Positions 25,939-34,919 of a stretch of DNA of 64,000 bases are shown one piece after another; position 1 is the stretch's first letter; every line of letters begins with the position of its first letter. Below the pieces are notes generated by a model that saw nothing but the letters and a program-made list of their open reading frames with translations, made no database searches and was not told the origin of the DNA. This DNA comes from Candidatus Zhuqueibacterota bacterium (GTDB lineage: Bacteria; Zhuqueibacterota; Zhuqueibacteria; Oceanimicrobiales; Oceanimicrobiaceae). The position numbers were made by a program, and so were the translations under genes. Location: the NCBI GenBank assembly GCA_029261995.1, contig JAJDAF010000026.1:1-64000 (forward strand), in the 5' to 3' direction.

Positions 25939-26337
25939 ATGACGATTGACAAGCAGGCACAATGGCTTTGTCGGGCCAATGCAATTATTAACTGGACATT
26001 GTCCATCCGGGGCATATTAGCTCCGGTTGGGATGGCTGCCACCTTCGGGATTTTTCCGGACCATCCGTTTGTCTTCCGCCTCTGGTCGGGTTTCGTGTTC
26101 ATGTTCGGCTGCATGTTTTGGGAGACAGGCCGGGACGTTCAGGCAAAGTCCATCCTATTCAAATACAACTGGATTGAAAAATCAATCACGGCGTTTGCTG
26201 TTACACTAGGCTATTTCATGGGCGATGTGCCGGGACGCCTGATGCTGCTCATCGTCTTAACAAACTGGCTCTGGATTCCGGTGATCTTATACTACGATAT
26301 CGCTGTCAGAAGACTTGTCAAAAATGTTGGAAAATGA
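25939..26337 (+). CDS. small hypothetical membrane protein
   Basis: 132-aa protein with four hydrophobic segments (around residues 18-38, 46-64, 80-98 and 103-122), not recognised. ATG 25939 lies 8 nt after AAAGGA. The TTG at 25921 used by the longest frame precedes the ribosome-binding site and is rejected. Probably follows lysE in one transcript. Confidence 0.7.
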   Translation: MTIDKQAQWLCRANAIINWTLSIRGILAPVGMAATFGIFPDHPFVFRLWSGFVFMFGCMFWETGRDVQAKSILFKYNWIEKSITAFAVTLGYFMGDVPGRLMLLIVLTNWLWIPVILYYDIAVRRLVKNVGK

Positions 26338-26472
26338 GACCGAAGTGCCTACCTTGTCGCGCATTTCGAAATGATGGGATCCTTACATTGCGGGAAACCC
26401 TAGAAACTCACTTATCGAAATCAGCAAAACGTACATAAATTGTCGATTAGAAGACGATAGAGGTCTACACGA

Positions 26473-26991
26473 GTGACGGTATTAATGAAAGTCGTAGTCA
26501 AAGCAATCCCAGCGCCGGCAACGCAACCCCTCCGCCATCTCATCCTGCGGCCTAACCAGCCGGTGGATGAATGTATTTATCCTGGCGACGAGGACTCCGG
26601 GACAGCCCATTTTGGTGCATTCCTGGAAGGCAAACTCATTGGCGTCGCGTCGATTTACAACCAATCTTTGGAAGGTGAAGGCAGCCCCGACGTGTGGCGC
26701 ATCCGGGGTATGGTAACCCTGGAGGAAATGCGTGGCAGGGGTTGCGGCGGCCGGCTTCTCGAAGCGTGTTTCGACCACGCGCAATCACACAACGGCGATG
26801 AAATTTGGTGCAATGCCCGCACGACAGTCATGGGCTTCTACGAGCGATTCGGTTTCAGGAAACAAGGCGAGGAGTTTGACCTGCCGGGAATTGGCCCTCA
26901 TTTTGTCATGGTGGCGAAACTGGATGGCGACCTGAACCTGCCGGCAGGTTCAGGGGCAGTTCGAGAATATACTCTCCGGGCCACCCACTAG
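26473..26991 (+). CDS. GNAT-family N-acetyltransferase
   Basis: Acetyl-CoA-dependent N-acetyltransferase of about 170 aa. IRGMVTLEEMRGRGCGGRLLEACFDHAQ is the acetyl-CoA-binding motif A (RGRGxGG/R), and TVMGFYERFGFRKQGEEFDLPGIGPHFVM is motif B and the usual C-terminal strand. Start GTG 26473 or ATG 26485. Its 3' end overlaps the convergent permease gene by 4 bp. Substrate unknown. Confidence 0.85.
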   Translation: MTVLMKVVVKAIPAPATQPLRHLILRPNQPVDECIYPGDEDSGTAHFGAFLEGKLIGVASIYNQSLEGEGSPDVWRIRGMVTLEEMRGRGCGGRLLEACFDHAQSHNGDEIWCNARTTVMGFYERFGFRKQGEEFDLPGIGPHFVMVAKLDGDLNLPAGSGAVREYTLRATH

Positions 26992-27863
26992 CCGGCCTCC
27001 GTACTTGCGGTTTCCGTCAAGCGCTCTTCTTCGAACTCAATCTGAAAGAACCGCCGGCGCACGTAGCGCAGCACGGCGGCGCCCACCATAATGACACCAA
27101 ATATGGCCACAATCGAGGGCCCGACCGGGAAATCGTAGGTGTAGGAAAACCACATGCCGAACAGGCCGGCGACCACTGAATTGAACATGGCGACCGCAAC
27201 AACCACCCATTTTGTCCGTGCCACCATCACCGCACTGACCGCGGGCACGACGATATAGGCGAAGACCGGCAGCACCCCTCCCAGTCGCACGGCAAACACA
27301 ATCGACAAGCCAATGCTCATGTAGAAAAAGAAATTCCACCCTCGGTCCTTCCAGCCTAGCTTCACATCCTCGCCTTGTTGAATTTTATTGGTCAGGAAGA
27401 AAATGTGCTTGTGGAAAGCAAAGTGTAACACGCCGAGTATCGAAAACACCAACAGCAGCAGCAGAATATCTTTTGTAGTCGCGGCCAGCAGAGCGCCGAA
27501 CAGCACTTCCTGAATATCCGACTCCCCGTGTGGCGTCTTGGAAATCAACAAAACGGTCACCGCGGAAACTACCACGTAGACGATGCCGATAATCGCTTCC
27601 AGCTTGAGCCGCCGGTCGCGAATGTGGATAAAGGACATCAGCAGGGCGCCGGCAAGGGTTAAGACAATGGGCAACCAGAGTTGGCCGGTGTGGAAATACT
27701 CGGAAACCGCAACGCCGAATGACGAAATCTGCCCGAGAGCCAAATCGACGAACACAATACCGCGGCCAACCACATGAATACCCAGATAGCTCAACAGCAA
27801 CCCAAAAATAAGACAAGCCAGGAAAGCGTTGACCATGAAATCCAGGCTAAACATTTCGAACAT
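26988..27863 (-). CDS. metal ABC transporter permease (ZnuB/MntB family)
   Basis: Inner-membrane permease of 291 aa with 8-9 helices, ABC-3 family for zinc/manganese/iron uptake. Segments such as GRGIVFVDLALGQISSFGVAVSEYF, LEAIIGIVYVVVSAVTVLLI and YIVVPAVSAVMVARTKW (EAA-like region) are typical. It follows the metal-binding protein gene by 17 bp on the same strand. GGAG precedes the ATG. The expected ATPase gene is absent on both sides. Confidence 0.92.
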   Translation of the reverse strand: MFEMFSLDFMVNAFLACLIFGLLLSYLGIHVVGRGIVFVDLALGQISSFGVAVSEYFHTGQLWLPIVLTLAGALLMSFIHIRDRRLKLEAIIGIVYVVVSAVTVLLISKTPHGESDIQEVLFGALLAATTKDILLLLLVFSILGVLHFAFHKHIFFLTNKIQQGEDVKLGWKDRGWNFFFYMSIGLSIVFAVRLGGVLPVFAYIVVPAVSAVMVARTKWVVVAVAMFNSVVAGLFGMWFSYTYDFPVGPSIVAIFGVIMVGAAVLRYVRRRFFQIEFEEERLTETASTEAG

Positions 27864-27880
27864 GAGGTCTCCTTGCTTTG

Positions 27881-28843
27881 TTACTGCTGCGCCGGGCTAC
27901 CGCTCGTTTGGAGCGCCACGATCAGCTTGTTGATGTTGTATTCGAAGAGATCAAAATAGGTTTTGATTCCATCTTCCGCACCGACCGAACCCGCCAACTC
28001 TACCACCACGGCATCGGTTTTAGATGCCACCAGTTTCGACGATTTCTTGCTGTAGTAGGGCGCAATGATGATAACGCGAACTTCGGCTTGTTTCATCTTC
28101 TTGATGACCGCGACGAGATGCCGCGGCGTTGGCGGAATGCCGGGTTTCGGCTCCATGAAACCGACCAGGTCAAAGCCAAATCGCTCATCGAAATAGGGCC
28201 AACTGTTGTGAAAGGCAATAACCCGGGAGCCATTAAAGGGGGCAAACCTTGCGGCCAGTCTCTGTGTCAGCGTATCAATTTTCAGGTTGAATGCCTGCAG
28301 GTTCTTCTCGAAATAACCCTGATTTTCCGGCTGCATACGTACGAGTGCGTCCAGCAGATTCTTTGCAACGATTTTCCCGCGCAACGGGTCGAGCCAATAG
28401 TGCGGATTGCCGTAAGCGTGGATGTCTCCCTGCGAGCGCAGTTTTGACGGGTCGCCGGCCGGCACTTCAAGCAAAGGCACGTTTTCCGAAGCATCGACAA
28501 AGCCTCTTCCGCCTGGCAGGATGTCGGGGTTGCGCGCGCCGTCCAGCAGTGGGGGTACCCAGCCGGTCTCCAGATCCAGTCCGATTTGTACGAACAGGTC
28601 CGCCTTCTGCAGTCTCACCATGTAGCTCGGTTTCGGATCGACAAAATGGGGGTCCTGATAGCCTTTGGCAATGGCGAAAGTTGTGACATGCTCGCCACCG
28701 ATTTCCTGAGCAATACTGGCCAGGTCAGGCAGCGTGGTCACAACGCTGATTTTTTTCTCCGCCCGCAGCGGCAGCACGGCAATGTTAGCAGCAACACAAA
28801 ATGCAACCATAAAACGGATTTTGCATCCTGACGCAAAACTCAT
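27881..28843 (-). CDS. metal ABC transporter substrate-binding protein (cluster A-I)
   Basis: Periplasmic zinc/manganese-type solute-binding protein, 320 aa, with signal peptide ending LPLRA. Metal ligands of the family can be placed: QDPHFVDPKPSYM (His 1), GNPHYWLDPL (His 2), IAFHNSWPYFDERFGF (His 3) and a late acidic ligand region. The usual His/Asp-rich zinc loop is missing, so the metal is uncertain. It lies between the outer-membrane barrel gene (41 bp upstream) and the permease gene (17 bp downstream). Confidence 0.92.
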   Translation of the reverse strand: MSFASGCKIRFMVAFCVAANIAVLPLRAEKKISVVTTLPDLASIAQEIGGEHVTTFAIAKGYQDPHFVDPKPSYMVRLQKADLFVQIGLDLETGWVPPLLDGARNPDILPGGRGFVDASENVPLLEVPAGDPSKLRSQGDIHAYGNPHYWLDPLRGKIVAKNLLDALVRMQPENQGYFEKNLQAFNLKIDTLTQRLAARFAPFNGSRVIAFHNSWPYFDERFGFDLVGFMEPKPGIPPTPRHLVAVIKKMKQAEVRVIIIAPYYSKKSSKLVASKTDAVVVELAGSVGAEDGIKTYFDLFEYNINKLIVALQTSGSPAQQ

Positions 28844-28884
28844 GATTCACCTCGCATATTCTTGGGTCTCTGACACCAGATCGT

Positions 28885-30231
28885 CTAGTATTGATGCGCA
28901 CCGTGAGCGCCGATGACAAAAACCGCGCGCAAAAGCACACGGTCAAAACTTGCTGCGTCCGCCGGGCTACCGTGCTGATACTGCAGCTCCAGCTTCTGAA
29001 ACTCAGTGGCAAAAAAGCTCAGAATCCCGGACCATGCGCTCTCGTGCGCATCGCCGTTGTCGGGGAATTCGGAATAATCGTATCGCCCGCCCAAAAACCA
29101 GCGCTTGCCGATCTGATAGCGCAGGAAACTGTACAGCGCCGTGCTGTTGACCTCGCCGGCAGGAGTTTCCCGATTACTGACCAGCGCTTCCGTTATCCAC
29201 TCGAAGCTTTTGTAGCGATTCAAGCGCAGCGGTTTCCAGCGCAAGGTCATATCGACGGCAGCGATGTTGGTTATGTTTCGCGCCGCGTCATTGGTGCCGC
29301 GCAGTCCCGAAAATCCGACCTCAAGTGTCGTGCTCTCGTGCAGGTCGAAAAAATTCTTCAGGTGCAGAAGATAAAGCGGCTCTTTTGTCGCCTCAAATGA
29401 AGACGAACCTTCTGTGGCGCCGGAAGTCACTTCCAGCGTCAACTGCTGGTAGAACCCGAACGGATTCGGTACCAGCCAGTTCAGGGAGGCGCCACGATCG
29501 ACCAGACCCTCTCCGCCAAGGTAATTCATGTACATTCTGGGCACATCCACAAAATCCCAGGCATGTGGATGCGGCTGATTGATCTTGCCGAATGCGCTGC
29601 GAAATTTTCCGGCCTTGAGCTGCAGAGAAAACGGCAGCGACAGGGTTGTCAGGTAGGCTTCCTCTAGTTCGGTCTCGAATTCGCCGCTGAAGGCCGCTTC
29701 CTCATCCGGACCGATGAACGGGTCTTCCACCTCGTGACCAAAGGCGATGAAAAAATCTGCCTTGGCGTAGGGGTCAATGTAGGATTGGAAAGAGAATTCA
29801 GCCTCCGTGAGTCCGGCATCGTATGATTTTTCGACAGCGTCGGCGGTTGTGCCTGCCCCCAGAAAGCTGCCAATTACACTGATTTTGGGATTAAGGCTGG
29901 CCCCGGCCCGCGAAACAGTGCCACGCAATTGCGCGCCATCATTCTCTGCCCTGACTTCCGATGTCACCGCCAACTCCGCTGCCAGTTCGGCTTCCAGGCG
30001 GGCTTCGGCAGAATCAGCCTTTACATCCTCGCTCTCCACTGGCGGAACCTGACGGCCGAGCGTGGCCTGAAGCGAATCCACGGTCTCTCGCAGTTTCCTG
30101 ACTTCAGATTTGAGTGTTTCAATCTCCTGGTTAGCGCTTGCCTTAACAGGCTGCGTCGTCGCCGGTGATGGAACAAACAAGAGAAGTGCCAATAGGCAAA
30201 ACCTAATTCTCAATATCGATTCAAAGGGCAT
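28885..30231 (-). CDS. outer-membrane beta-barrel protein with N-terminal coiled coil
   Basis: 448-aa porin-like protein. Signal peptide (residues about 1-27), a short coiled coil (EIETLKSEVRKLRETVDSLQ, residues about 34-55) that may trimerise or bind peptidoglycan, an acidic/alanine linker, then about 16 amphipathic beta strands up to the C-terminus. The barrel has periodic aromatic residues and the phrases LQLKAGKFRSAFGKINQPHPHAWDF. It heads the metal-transport operon, so it is likely the outer-membrane entry for the same metal (inference). The C-terminus is His-containing (GAHGAHQY), not the classical terminal Phe. GAGGT precedes the ATG. Confidence 0.82.
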   Translation of the reverse strand: MPFESILRIRFCLLALLLFVPSPATTQPVKASANQEIETLKSEVRKLRETVDSLQATLGRQVPPVESEDVKADSAEARLEAELAAELAVTSEVRAENDGAQLRGTVSRAGASLNPKISVIGSFLGAGTTADAVEKSYDAGLTEAEFSFQSYIDPYAKADFFIAFGHEVEDPFIGPDEEAAFSGEFETELEEAYLTTLSLPFSLQLKAGKFRSAFGKINQPHPHAWDFVDVPRMYMNYLGGEGLVDRGASLNWLVPNPFGFYQQLTLEVTSGATEGSSSFEATKEPLYLLHLKNFFDLHESTTLEVGFSGLRGTNDAARNITNIAAVDMTLRWKPLRLNRYKSFEWITEALVSNRETPAGEVNSTALYSFLRYQIGKRWFLGGRYDYSEFPDNGDAHESAWSGILSFFATEFQKLELQYQHGSPADAASFDRVLLRAVFVIGAHGAHQY

Positions 30232-30351
30232 GTCATACCTCGTGGGCCAATTTCACCAAATTCATCAAACGGAACCGTGTCGCTTGGATGGATCAGCACC
30301 AGATGCGATGCCGGCATCTGGCTTTAATTCGTGCTGTGGGGGATGCTCTGG

Positions 30352-30774
30352 CTAGGCTGGCGGATGGAAAATATCTGGGAAATACAAGGATTGACAGTGA
30401 AGATCAGAAGCAAATGAAACCTCGATTACGGTTGGAAACCGACGGCTTTCCAAGGCAATACGCGTTGGGCAAATCCATTTGACGGGGCCTTGGGTAGAGA
30501 AATTGTGGCTCAATTGACAACCAAGACCGTGGTGTTCAGTTGCCAAGCCCGACTCTCCAGGCCACGATTCGACACCATCCGGCAACAGGACAGAATGAGG
30601 CTGGCCGGCCTTCGTGCATGTGGATTTCTTGGCTGAAATTTCGGATTGAATCGTTGCTTCAGTGTGCTGCTGGCCCAGCAACAGATCGAAATTCAAAAAC
30701 GACATCTCGCAGAGATGGGCACAGAAGGAAAACAATATTAGCACAGCAAACGATTTTATGGAGAAGCTTCTCAT
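30352..30774 (-). CDS. possible small secreted Cys/His-rich protein
   Basis: 140-codon frame on the same strand, about 120 bp upstream of the barrel gene. It starts with a plausible signal peptide (SFAVLILFSFCAHLC). The rest is rich in His and Cys (QQHTEA, TCTKAGQPH, EHHGLGCQLSH, DLHCQSLYF). Such composition next to metal-uptake genes would fit a metal-binding accessory protein. However, there is no ribosome-binding site in front of the ATG, unlike nearly all genes here, so it may be non-coding. A TATACT -10 like box lies upstream on the minus strand near 30812. Confidence 0.35.
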   Translation of the reverse strand: MRSFSIKSFAVLILFSFCAHLCEMSFLNFDLLLGQQHTEATIQSEISAKKSTCTKAGQPHSVLLPDGVESWPGESGLATEHHGLGCQLSHNFSTQGPVKWICPTRIALESRRFPTVIEVSFASDLHCQSLYFPDIFHPPA

Positions 30775-31219
30775 TCTGTGTCTGATCAGTTCAACAGCGG
30801 CTGGTTACAAGTATAGCAAGGAAACGATGCTGCCCGGTATTCATGTAAGAAAAACAAACGACGTGTACCAAAATTCCACTAAATATCGCCAAGATTATGT
30901 CAATTGTCAAGCGAAAAGTTTGAAACGGTAGGCTCGACTCGGTGTGCTGAGCGTGGTTGGAGATCTTGAAAGATGCGGTTTTGGCGGCCGGTCGTCGAAT
31001 ACATCAGGAATGAAGGATCGGGATTGTTCAGAATTGACTTCACCGAACGTTCGAAATGGCAGAAAACGTTCAGGCCGAAGCGGTGTTTCGAACACCGCTT
31101 CGGCCAAAGGTTACTTGGGGGCTTTTGACACATTTGACGCCACCTCAGCCTTTAAATGCATCAATGACCTGAGGTCAATTCGAATTAGGGGTCCACGCAA
31201 CCGTGCTCTCCGAACACTC
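30775..31219. other. intergenic region with perfect palindrome
   Basis: No supported gene. Contains the 15-bp inverted repeat listed next and two AACGTTC copies at about 31047 and 31065. Short frames on both strands lack start signals. Confidence 0.4.
31073..31105. repeat. 15-bp perfect inverted repeat, 3-nt loop
   Basis: 31073-31087 (GGCCGAAGCGGTGTT) pairs perfectly with 31091-31105. It lies 115 bp past the stop of the prolyl oligopeptidase gene. On the minus strand it is followed by TGAACGTTTTCTG, a weak T tract, so it may be that gene's terminator, or a mobile palindromic element. Confidence 0.75.
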
Positions 31220-33424
31220 TTACAGCTTCGACAAGCGGGTTTTGGCGGACTCCAAATTGAGTGTTTTGATTAAGAATCCCCAGGCATCGGCCCATGACTC
31301 TGCTGATTGCTCCGGTGTAATTCCGTAGTTGTGACCGGCGCCCCACATGACCTTCAGCAAGGCTGGATGGTCGCAACCCTGCACCTGCTGCATTTGGGCC
31401 ATAAATTTATAGCCGTGCATCGGAATAGCGGTTTCGTCGCGCTCGCCAACCATAACCATAGTGGGCGGATAACACTGCCCTGCCTTAAGATTGTGATAGG
31501 GAGATATCCAGCGCAGCACCTTGAACTCCGCCGGGTCCGCCGGCGAGCCATACTCCGGCGTGAGATACTTGCCGGCCGGCGACTCTACAAACCGAATCAA
31601 GTCGAGAGATGGGATGTCGATGACTGCAGCGCCAAACAGGTCTGGCCGCTGCACCACGGCCGCGCCGGCCAGAACGCCGCTGGCGCTGCCGCCATTCGCA
31701 ACCAGGCGCTCTCGTGAAGTGTAGCCGTTTTCGACCAGCCACTCTCCGGCGGCGATGAAATCATCGATGCCGTTTTGTTTATTGAGTTTGATGCCTGCCT
31801 GGTGCCACGCCTCACCATACTCGCCGCCACCGCGAATGCCGGGCAGGGCGTAGATGCCACCCATCTCCATCCAGGCCAGAATGTGCGGCTGAAACCACGG
31901 GAACGCCGACCAGCCCCAGGCGCCGTAGCCGTACATGAAGAGCGGGTCGTTGCCAGAGAGCTTCAGACTCTTCAGGTGAGAAATGAACATCGGCACCCGC
32001 GTGCCATCCTTGCTCTTGTAAAACACTTGTCTGGTTGTGAAGTCGTCCGGATCGAACGCCAGGTTGGGGCGATAAAGAATCTCGCTGACGCCGCTGTTGA
32101 GGTCGAGCTTGTAGATTGTAGAAGGGTCGTACAAGCTGTTGAATGAGTAGTAAAACTCGGAACCGGCGATCTGGCGACCGCTGACGCCGCCGACCCCACC
32201 GATGTCGGGAAGCTCGATATTGCGCACAAAATTGCCGTTCTGCCCGAACAGTTTCAAAGCGGGCTTCGCATCCTTAACGTAGCGCGCGATGAAGTGCTCT
32301 CCGACCGCGGTTGCGCTTTGCAGCGTTTCTCCGGACTCGGAAACGAGTTCGCGCCAATTTTCACGGCTCGGCTTTTCAAGGTCCACCGAGATGATGCGGC
32401 GGTTGGGCGCTTGTAAGTCGGTCACAAACCAGAACTGATTGCCACGGCTACCGATGAAGGTGTAGGCGGCATCTGCTTTGCCTATCAGTTCGCGGGCTTC
32501 GACAGACGGATTCCGGAGGTCTTTGTACAACACCAGGTTTTCCACCCCGCCGCCTTCGAATGCCGAGATGACGAGGTAATGGCCATCCAGAGTCAGGTTG
32601 GCAGCAAACAGCCAGTTGTCTTTGTCATCGCGCGTGTAAATCGTCTGATCGTTTGCAGGATCCTCTCCCAAATTGTGGTATCGAATGCGCGCGTTTGTTA
32701 TGCCCGCACGGGCTTCCCCGTCAGAGTCGGATTTGTCGAATTGGCGGTAGAAGAACCCGGAGCCATCCTGTAGCCAGTTAACCCAGCCGCCCCATCTATG
32801 CAAGCCTTCGATTTCATCTTCAAGGTCCCGGCGGCTCTCCACATCGAAAACGCGCAGCGTGCGCCAGTTAGACTGGCCCTGGCCGATTTCATAGGCAACC
32901 CGTTTGCCGTCCGGACTTGGCACGAACGTTCGTAGCCGCATCTGCGGGTCGCTGAAATGCGTTTCCGGATCGATAAGCAGCTCCGGCTCGGCAGTCTCAC
33001 TTTGTTGAAAGTAGAGTGCCGCCCGACTCTTGCCCGCCGGTGTAATGTTGAAAAATATCCTGCCGTTTTCCTTCACCGGGCGACTGTAGCGGTCGAAGAT
33101 CCGGATTTGCGTCATTCTCTCTTTCAACGTCTCGTAGCCCGGAACCTCGCGGCTGAAATTAGTTGCCAGAGCATCCTGCGCCTTGAGCCATTTCCGGGCT
33201 TCCGGCGCATCATCTTGCTCCAGCCAACGGTAGGGGTCTGCGACCGTGACGCCATGATAGACGTCGGTTTGGTTCATCCGGCGGGCGGCAGGATAGACAA
33301 GCCCGCCTGAATCGTCGTCCTTCTCAGGCGCTGAAGAGGCCGTAAGATTGATGACCAACAGGATAGCCAAACCGCCCAGGGCCAGCAGGATTACGGGTAG
33401 CAGCGCACTTCTTTTGTGGACCAT
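31220..33424 (-). CDS. prolyl oligopeptidase family serine peptidase (S9A)
   Basis: 734-aa serine peptidase. N-terminal signal anchor (LLPVILLALGGLAILLVINL), then the S9A start (DPYRWLEQDDAPEARKWLKAQDALA), a seven-bladed propeller of about 350 residues, and a C-terminal alpha/beta-hydrolase domain. Nucleophile region ANGGSASGVLAGA (Ser in GGSxSG; the usual sequence is GGSNGG), acid in VMVGERDETAIPMHGYKF, base His in WGAGHNYG. Cleaves short proline-containing peptides, here at the periplasmic side. ATG 33424 was chosen because GGAGA lies 6 nt upstream; the frame extends to 33526 without start signals. Confidence 0.92.
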   Translation of the reverse strand: MVHKRSALLPVILLALGGLAILLVINLTASSAPEKDDDSGGLVYPAARRMNQTDVYHGVTVADPYRWLEQDDAPEARKWLKAQDALATNFSREVPGYETLKERMTQIRIFDRYSRPVKENGRIFFNITPAGKSRAALYFQQSETAEPELLIDPETHFSDPQMRLRTFVPSPDGKRVAYEIGQGQSNWRTLRVFDVESRRDLEDEIEGLHRWGGWVNWLQDGSGFFYRQFDKSDSDGEARAGITNARIRYHNLGEDPANDQTIYTRDDKDNWLFAANLTLDGHYLVISAFEGGGVENLVLYKDLRNPSVEARELIGKADAAYTFIGSRGNQFWFVTDLQAPNRRIISVDLEKPSRENWRELVSESGETLQSATAVGEHFIARYVKDAKPALKLFGQNGNFVRNIELPDIGGVGGVSGRQIAGSEFYYSFNSLYDPSTIYKLDLNSGVSEILYRPNLAFDPDDFTTRQVFYKSKDGTRVPMFISHLKSLKLSGNDPLFMYGYGAWGWSAFPWFQPHILAWMEMGGIYALPGIRGGGEYGEAWHQAGIKLNKQNGIDDFIAAGEWLVENGYTSRERLVANGGSASGVLAGAAVVQRPDLFGAAVIDIPSLDLIRFVESPAGKYLTPEYGSPADPAEFKVLRWISPYHNLKAGQCYPPTMVMVGERDETAIPMHGYKFMAQMQQVQGCDHPALLKVMWGAGHNYGITPEQSAESWADAWGFLIKTLNLESAKTRLSKL

Positions 33425-33610
33425 AACATTCTCCGTTTTTGATAAAATGCTGATTCGTTGATTTGCAGGATTGTTTTGACAATTCAAGTTTGCTCCAGTG
33501 AATAGAATCAGTGCCGGGCAATACACTTGTGACAGGAAACTGGGCTCAGTCGATGCGTTTCCAGCCTGGGTGGCGTTGCGCGCCTAAGTGGGCCCCTTTG
33601 AGACTCAGTG

Positions 33611-34078
33611 TCATGGAGTCTGAACCGGAGCGATGTCCAGCGTCAGCATTTGCCAGCGGTTGTCCCGGTACTGCCAAACCTGGACCGCAAAGCCACGAAA
33701 CTCGCCGCTCGCCTTGCCTTTGCCGTCCAGGTAGCGTTCCGTTACATTCTTGCGCACCACTCCGAGATTGCCGGAAATGCTCAAATGCACTATCTCTGAT
33801 TCGGTGCTGGCGACACGCGTACCATCCTGCCACCACTCCCGCACGCTCGCGATCAGACCATCCCTGTCAAACACCCGTTTGCCGACAAACCAGCGGGTGA
33901 AGTCCGCGTGCAGAAAAGAGCCGTAGGCCTGCCAGCCTGCACCATCTACGCTTGTGGTTAGCGAAAAAGCTGCTGCCGCGGCGCGCAAGGATCCTTCATC
34001 CGGAGTACCGGGCCGGGCAGGTACTGTGAGACCCAGCCAGCAGACAAGAATGCCAAAAAAGATTAGGTGTTTCATCAT
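33611..34078 (-). CDS. secreted NTF2/SnoaL-like domain protein
   Basis: 155-aa protein with a signal peptide (HLIFFGILVCWLGLTVPA) and a cone-shaped alpha+beta NTF2-like domain: AFSLTTSVDGAGWQAYGSFLHADFTRWFVGKRVFDRDGLIASVREWW, then VTERYLDGKGKASGEFRGFAVQVWQYRDNRWQMLTLDIAP, which is the typical DUF4440/SnoaL ending. No catalytic residues can be assigned. GGAGG precedes the double ATG. Downstream of nothing obvious; the prolyl oligopeptidase gene follows on the same strand after about 185 bp. Confidence 0.8.
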   Translation of the reverse strand: MMKHLIFFGILVCWLGLTVPARPGTPDEGSLRAAAAAFSLTTSVDGAGWQAYGSFLHADFTRWFVGKRVFDRDGLIASVREWWQDGTRVASTESEIVHLSISGNLGVVRKNVTERYLDGKGKASGEFRGFAVQVWQYRDNRWQMLTLDIAPVQTP

Positions 34079-34287
34079 GCCTCCAAAGTATATTCAGTTG
34101 CTCTTCGTGATGAATGAATATACTGGATCGGAGGCGGCAGGTTAGTCCCATAAAAGGGTGAGAAACTACCGCAAATGGGGGGATATGTTGAAGCAAATCG
34201 GAGGGAAAGAGAGTTTCGGTAGCAGGCGCAACAGAAGCCTGGCGGGATTCTTGACCGCCCCTTACGAGTTTGAGCGGTGAGCGCTCG

Positions 34288-34917
34288 TTAGAGTTCTCCC
34301 CGCAGCGACTTACTGATTAGCTCGCCCTTTGACTGAACATGCAGTTTCTTGTAGATGTTCTTGATGTGCGTGCGAACCGTTTCCACGGAAACAGCCATTT
34401 TGTCCGCAACCATCTTGTAGCTCAATCCATCCACCAGCCAGGTCACCACTTCCTGCTCTCGTGGCGAGAGTTCGGAGGCTTTTGGCAGCGGCTTTTGTGC
34501 ATGAAAATACTGCACCACTTTCGAGGCAATTTGCGGCGACATGGGCGCTCCTCCGTGAGCCAGTGTTTCGAGCGACGACTTCAACTCCGCGAAGGGAATG
34601 TTTTTGAGCAGATAGCCTGAAGCTCCGGCGCACAGTGCATCAAAAATACGGTGCGCATCCTGATACACGGTCAGCATGACAATGTCTAAGTCCGGATATT
34701 TGCTTTTGACCAGCCGGATGCCGCTGATGCCGGACATGCCGGGCAGATTGATGTCCATCAAGATGACATCGGGCAGCTTCTCAGCCACCAGCCGCGGAAC
34801 AAGCTCTTCTACCGACTCAACCGCGACCGGGCAACTGAAACTCACCTGCGCATTCAGGAAGTCCGCGACACTTTCACTCACTGCCTCGTCATCTTCAACC
34901 ATGTAAACCGTGAGCAT
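34288..34917 (-). CDS. NarL/LuxR-family response regulator
   Basis: 209-aa response regulator: receiver domain (residues 1-125) with VEDDE acidic pair, phospho-acceptor Asp in ILMDINLPGMSG and Lys in YLLKNIPF, then a LuxR-type helix-turn-helix (LSPREQEVVTWLVDGLSYKMVADKMAVSVETVRTHIKNIYKKLHV). It starts 2 bp after the sensor kinase stop, so kinase and regulator form a co-transcribed two-component pair. Targets unknown. Confidence 0.94.
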   Translation of the reverse strand: MLTVYMVEDDEAVSESVADFLNAQVSFSCPVAVESVEELVPRLVAEKLPDVILMDINLPGMSGISGIRLVKSKYPDLDIVMLTVYQDAHRIFDALCAGASGYLLKNIPFAELKSSLETLAHGGAPMSPQIASKVVQYFHAQKPLPKASELSPREQEVVTWLVDGLSYKMVADKMAVSVETVRTHIKNIYKKLHVQSKGELISKSLRGEL

Positions 34918-34919
34918 AT

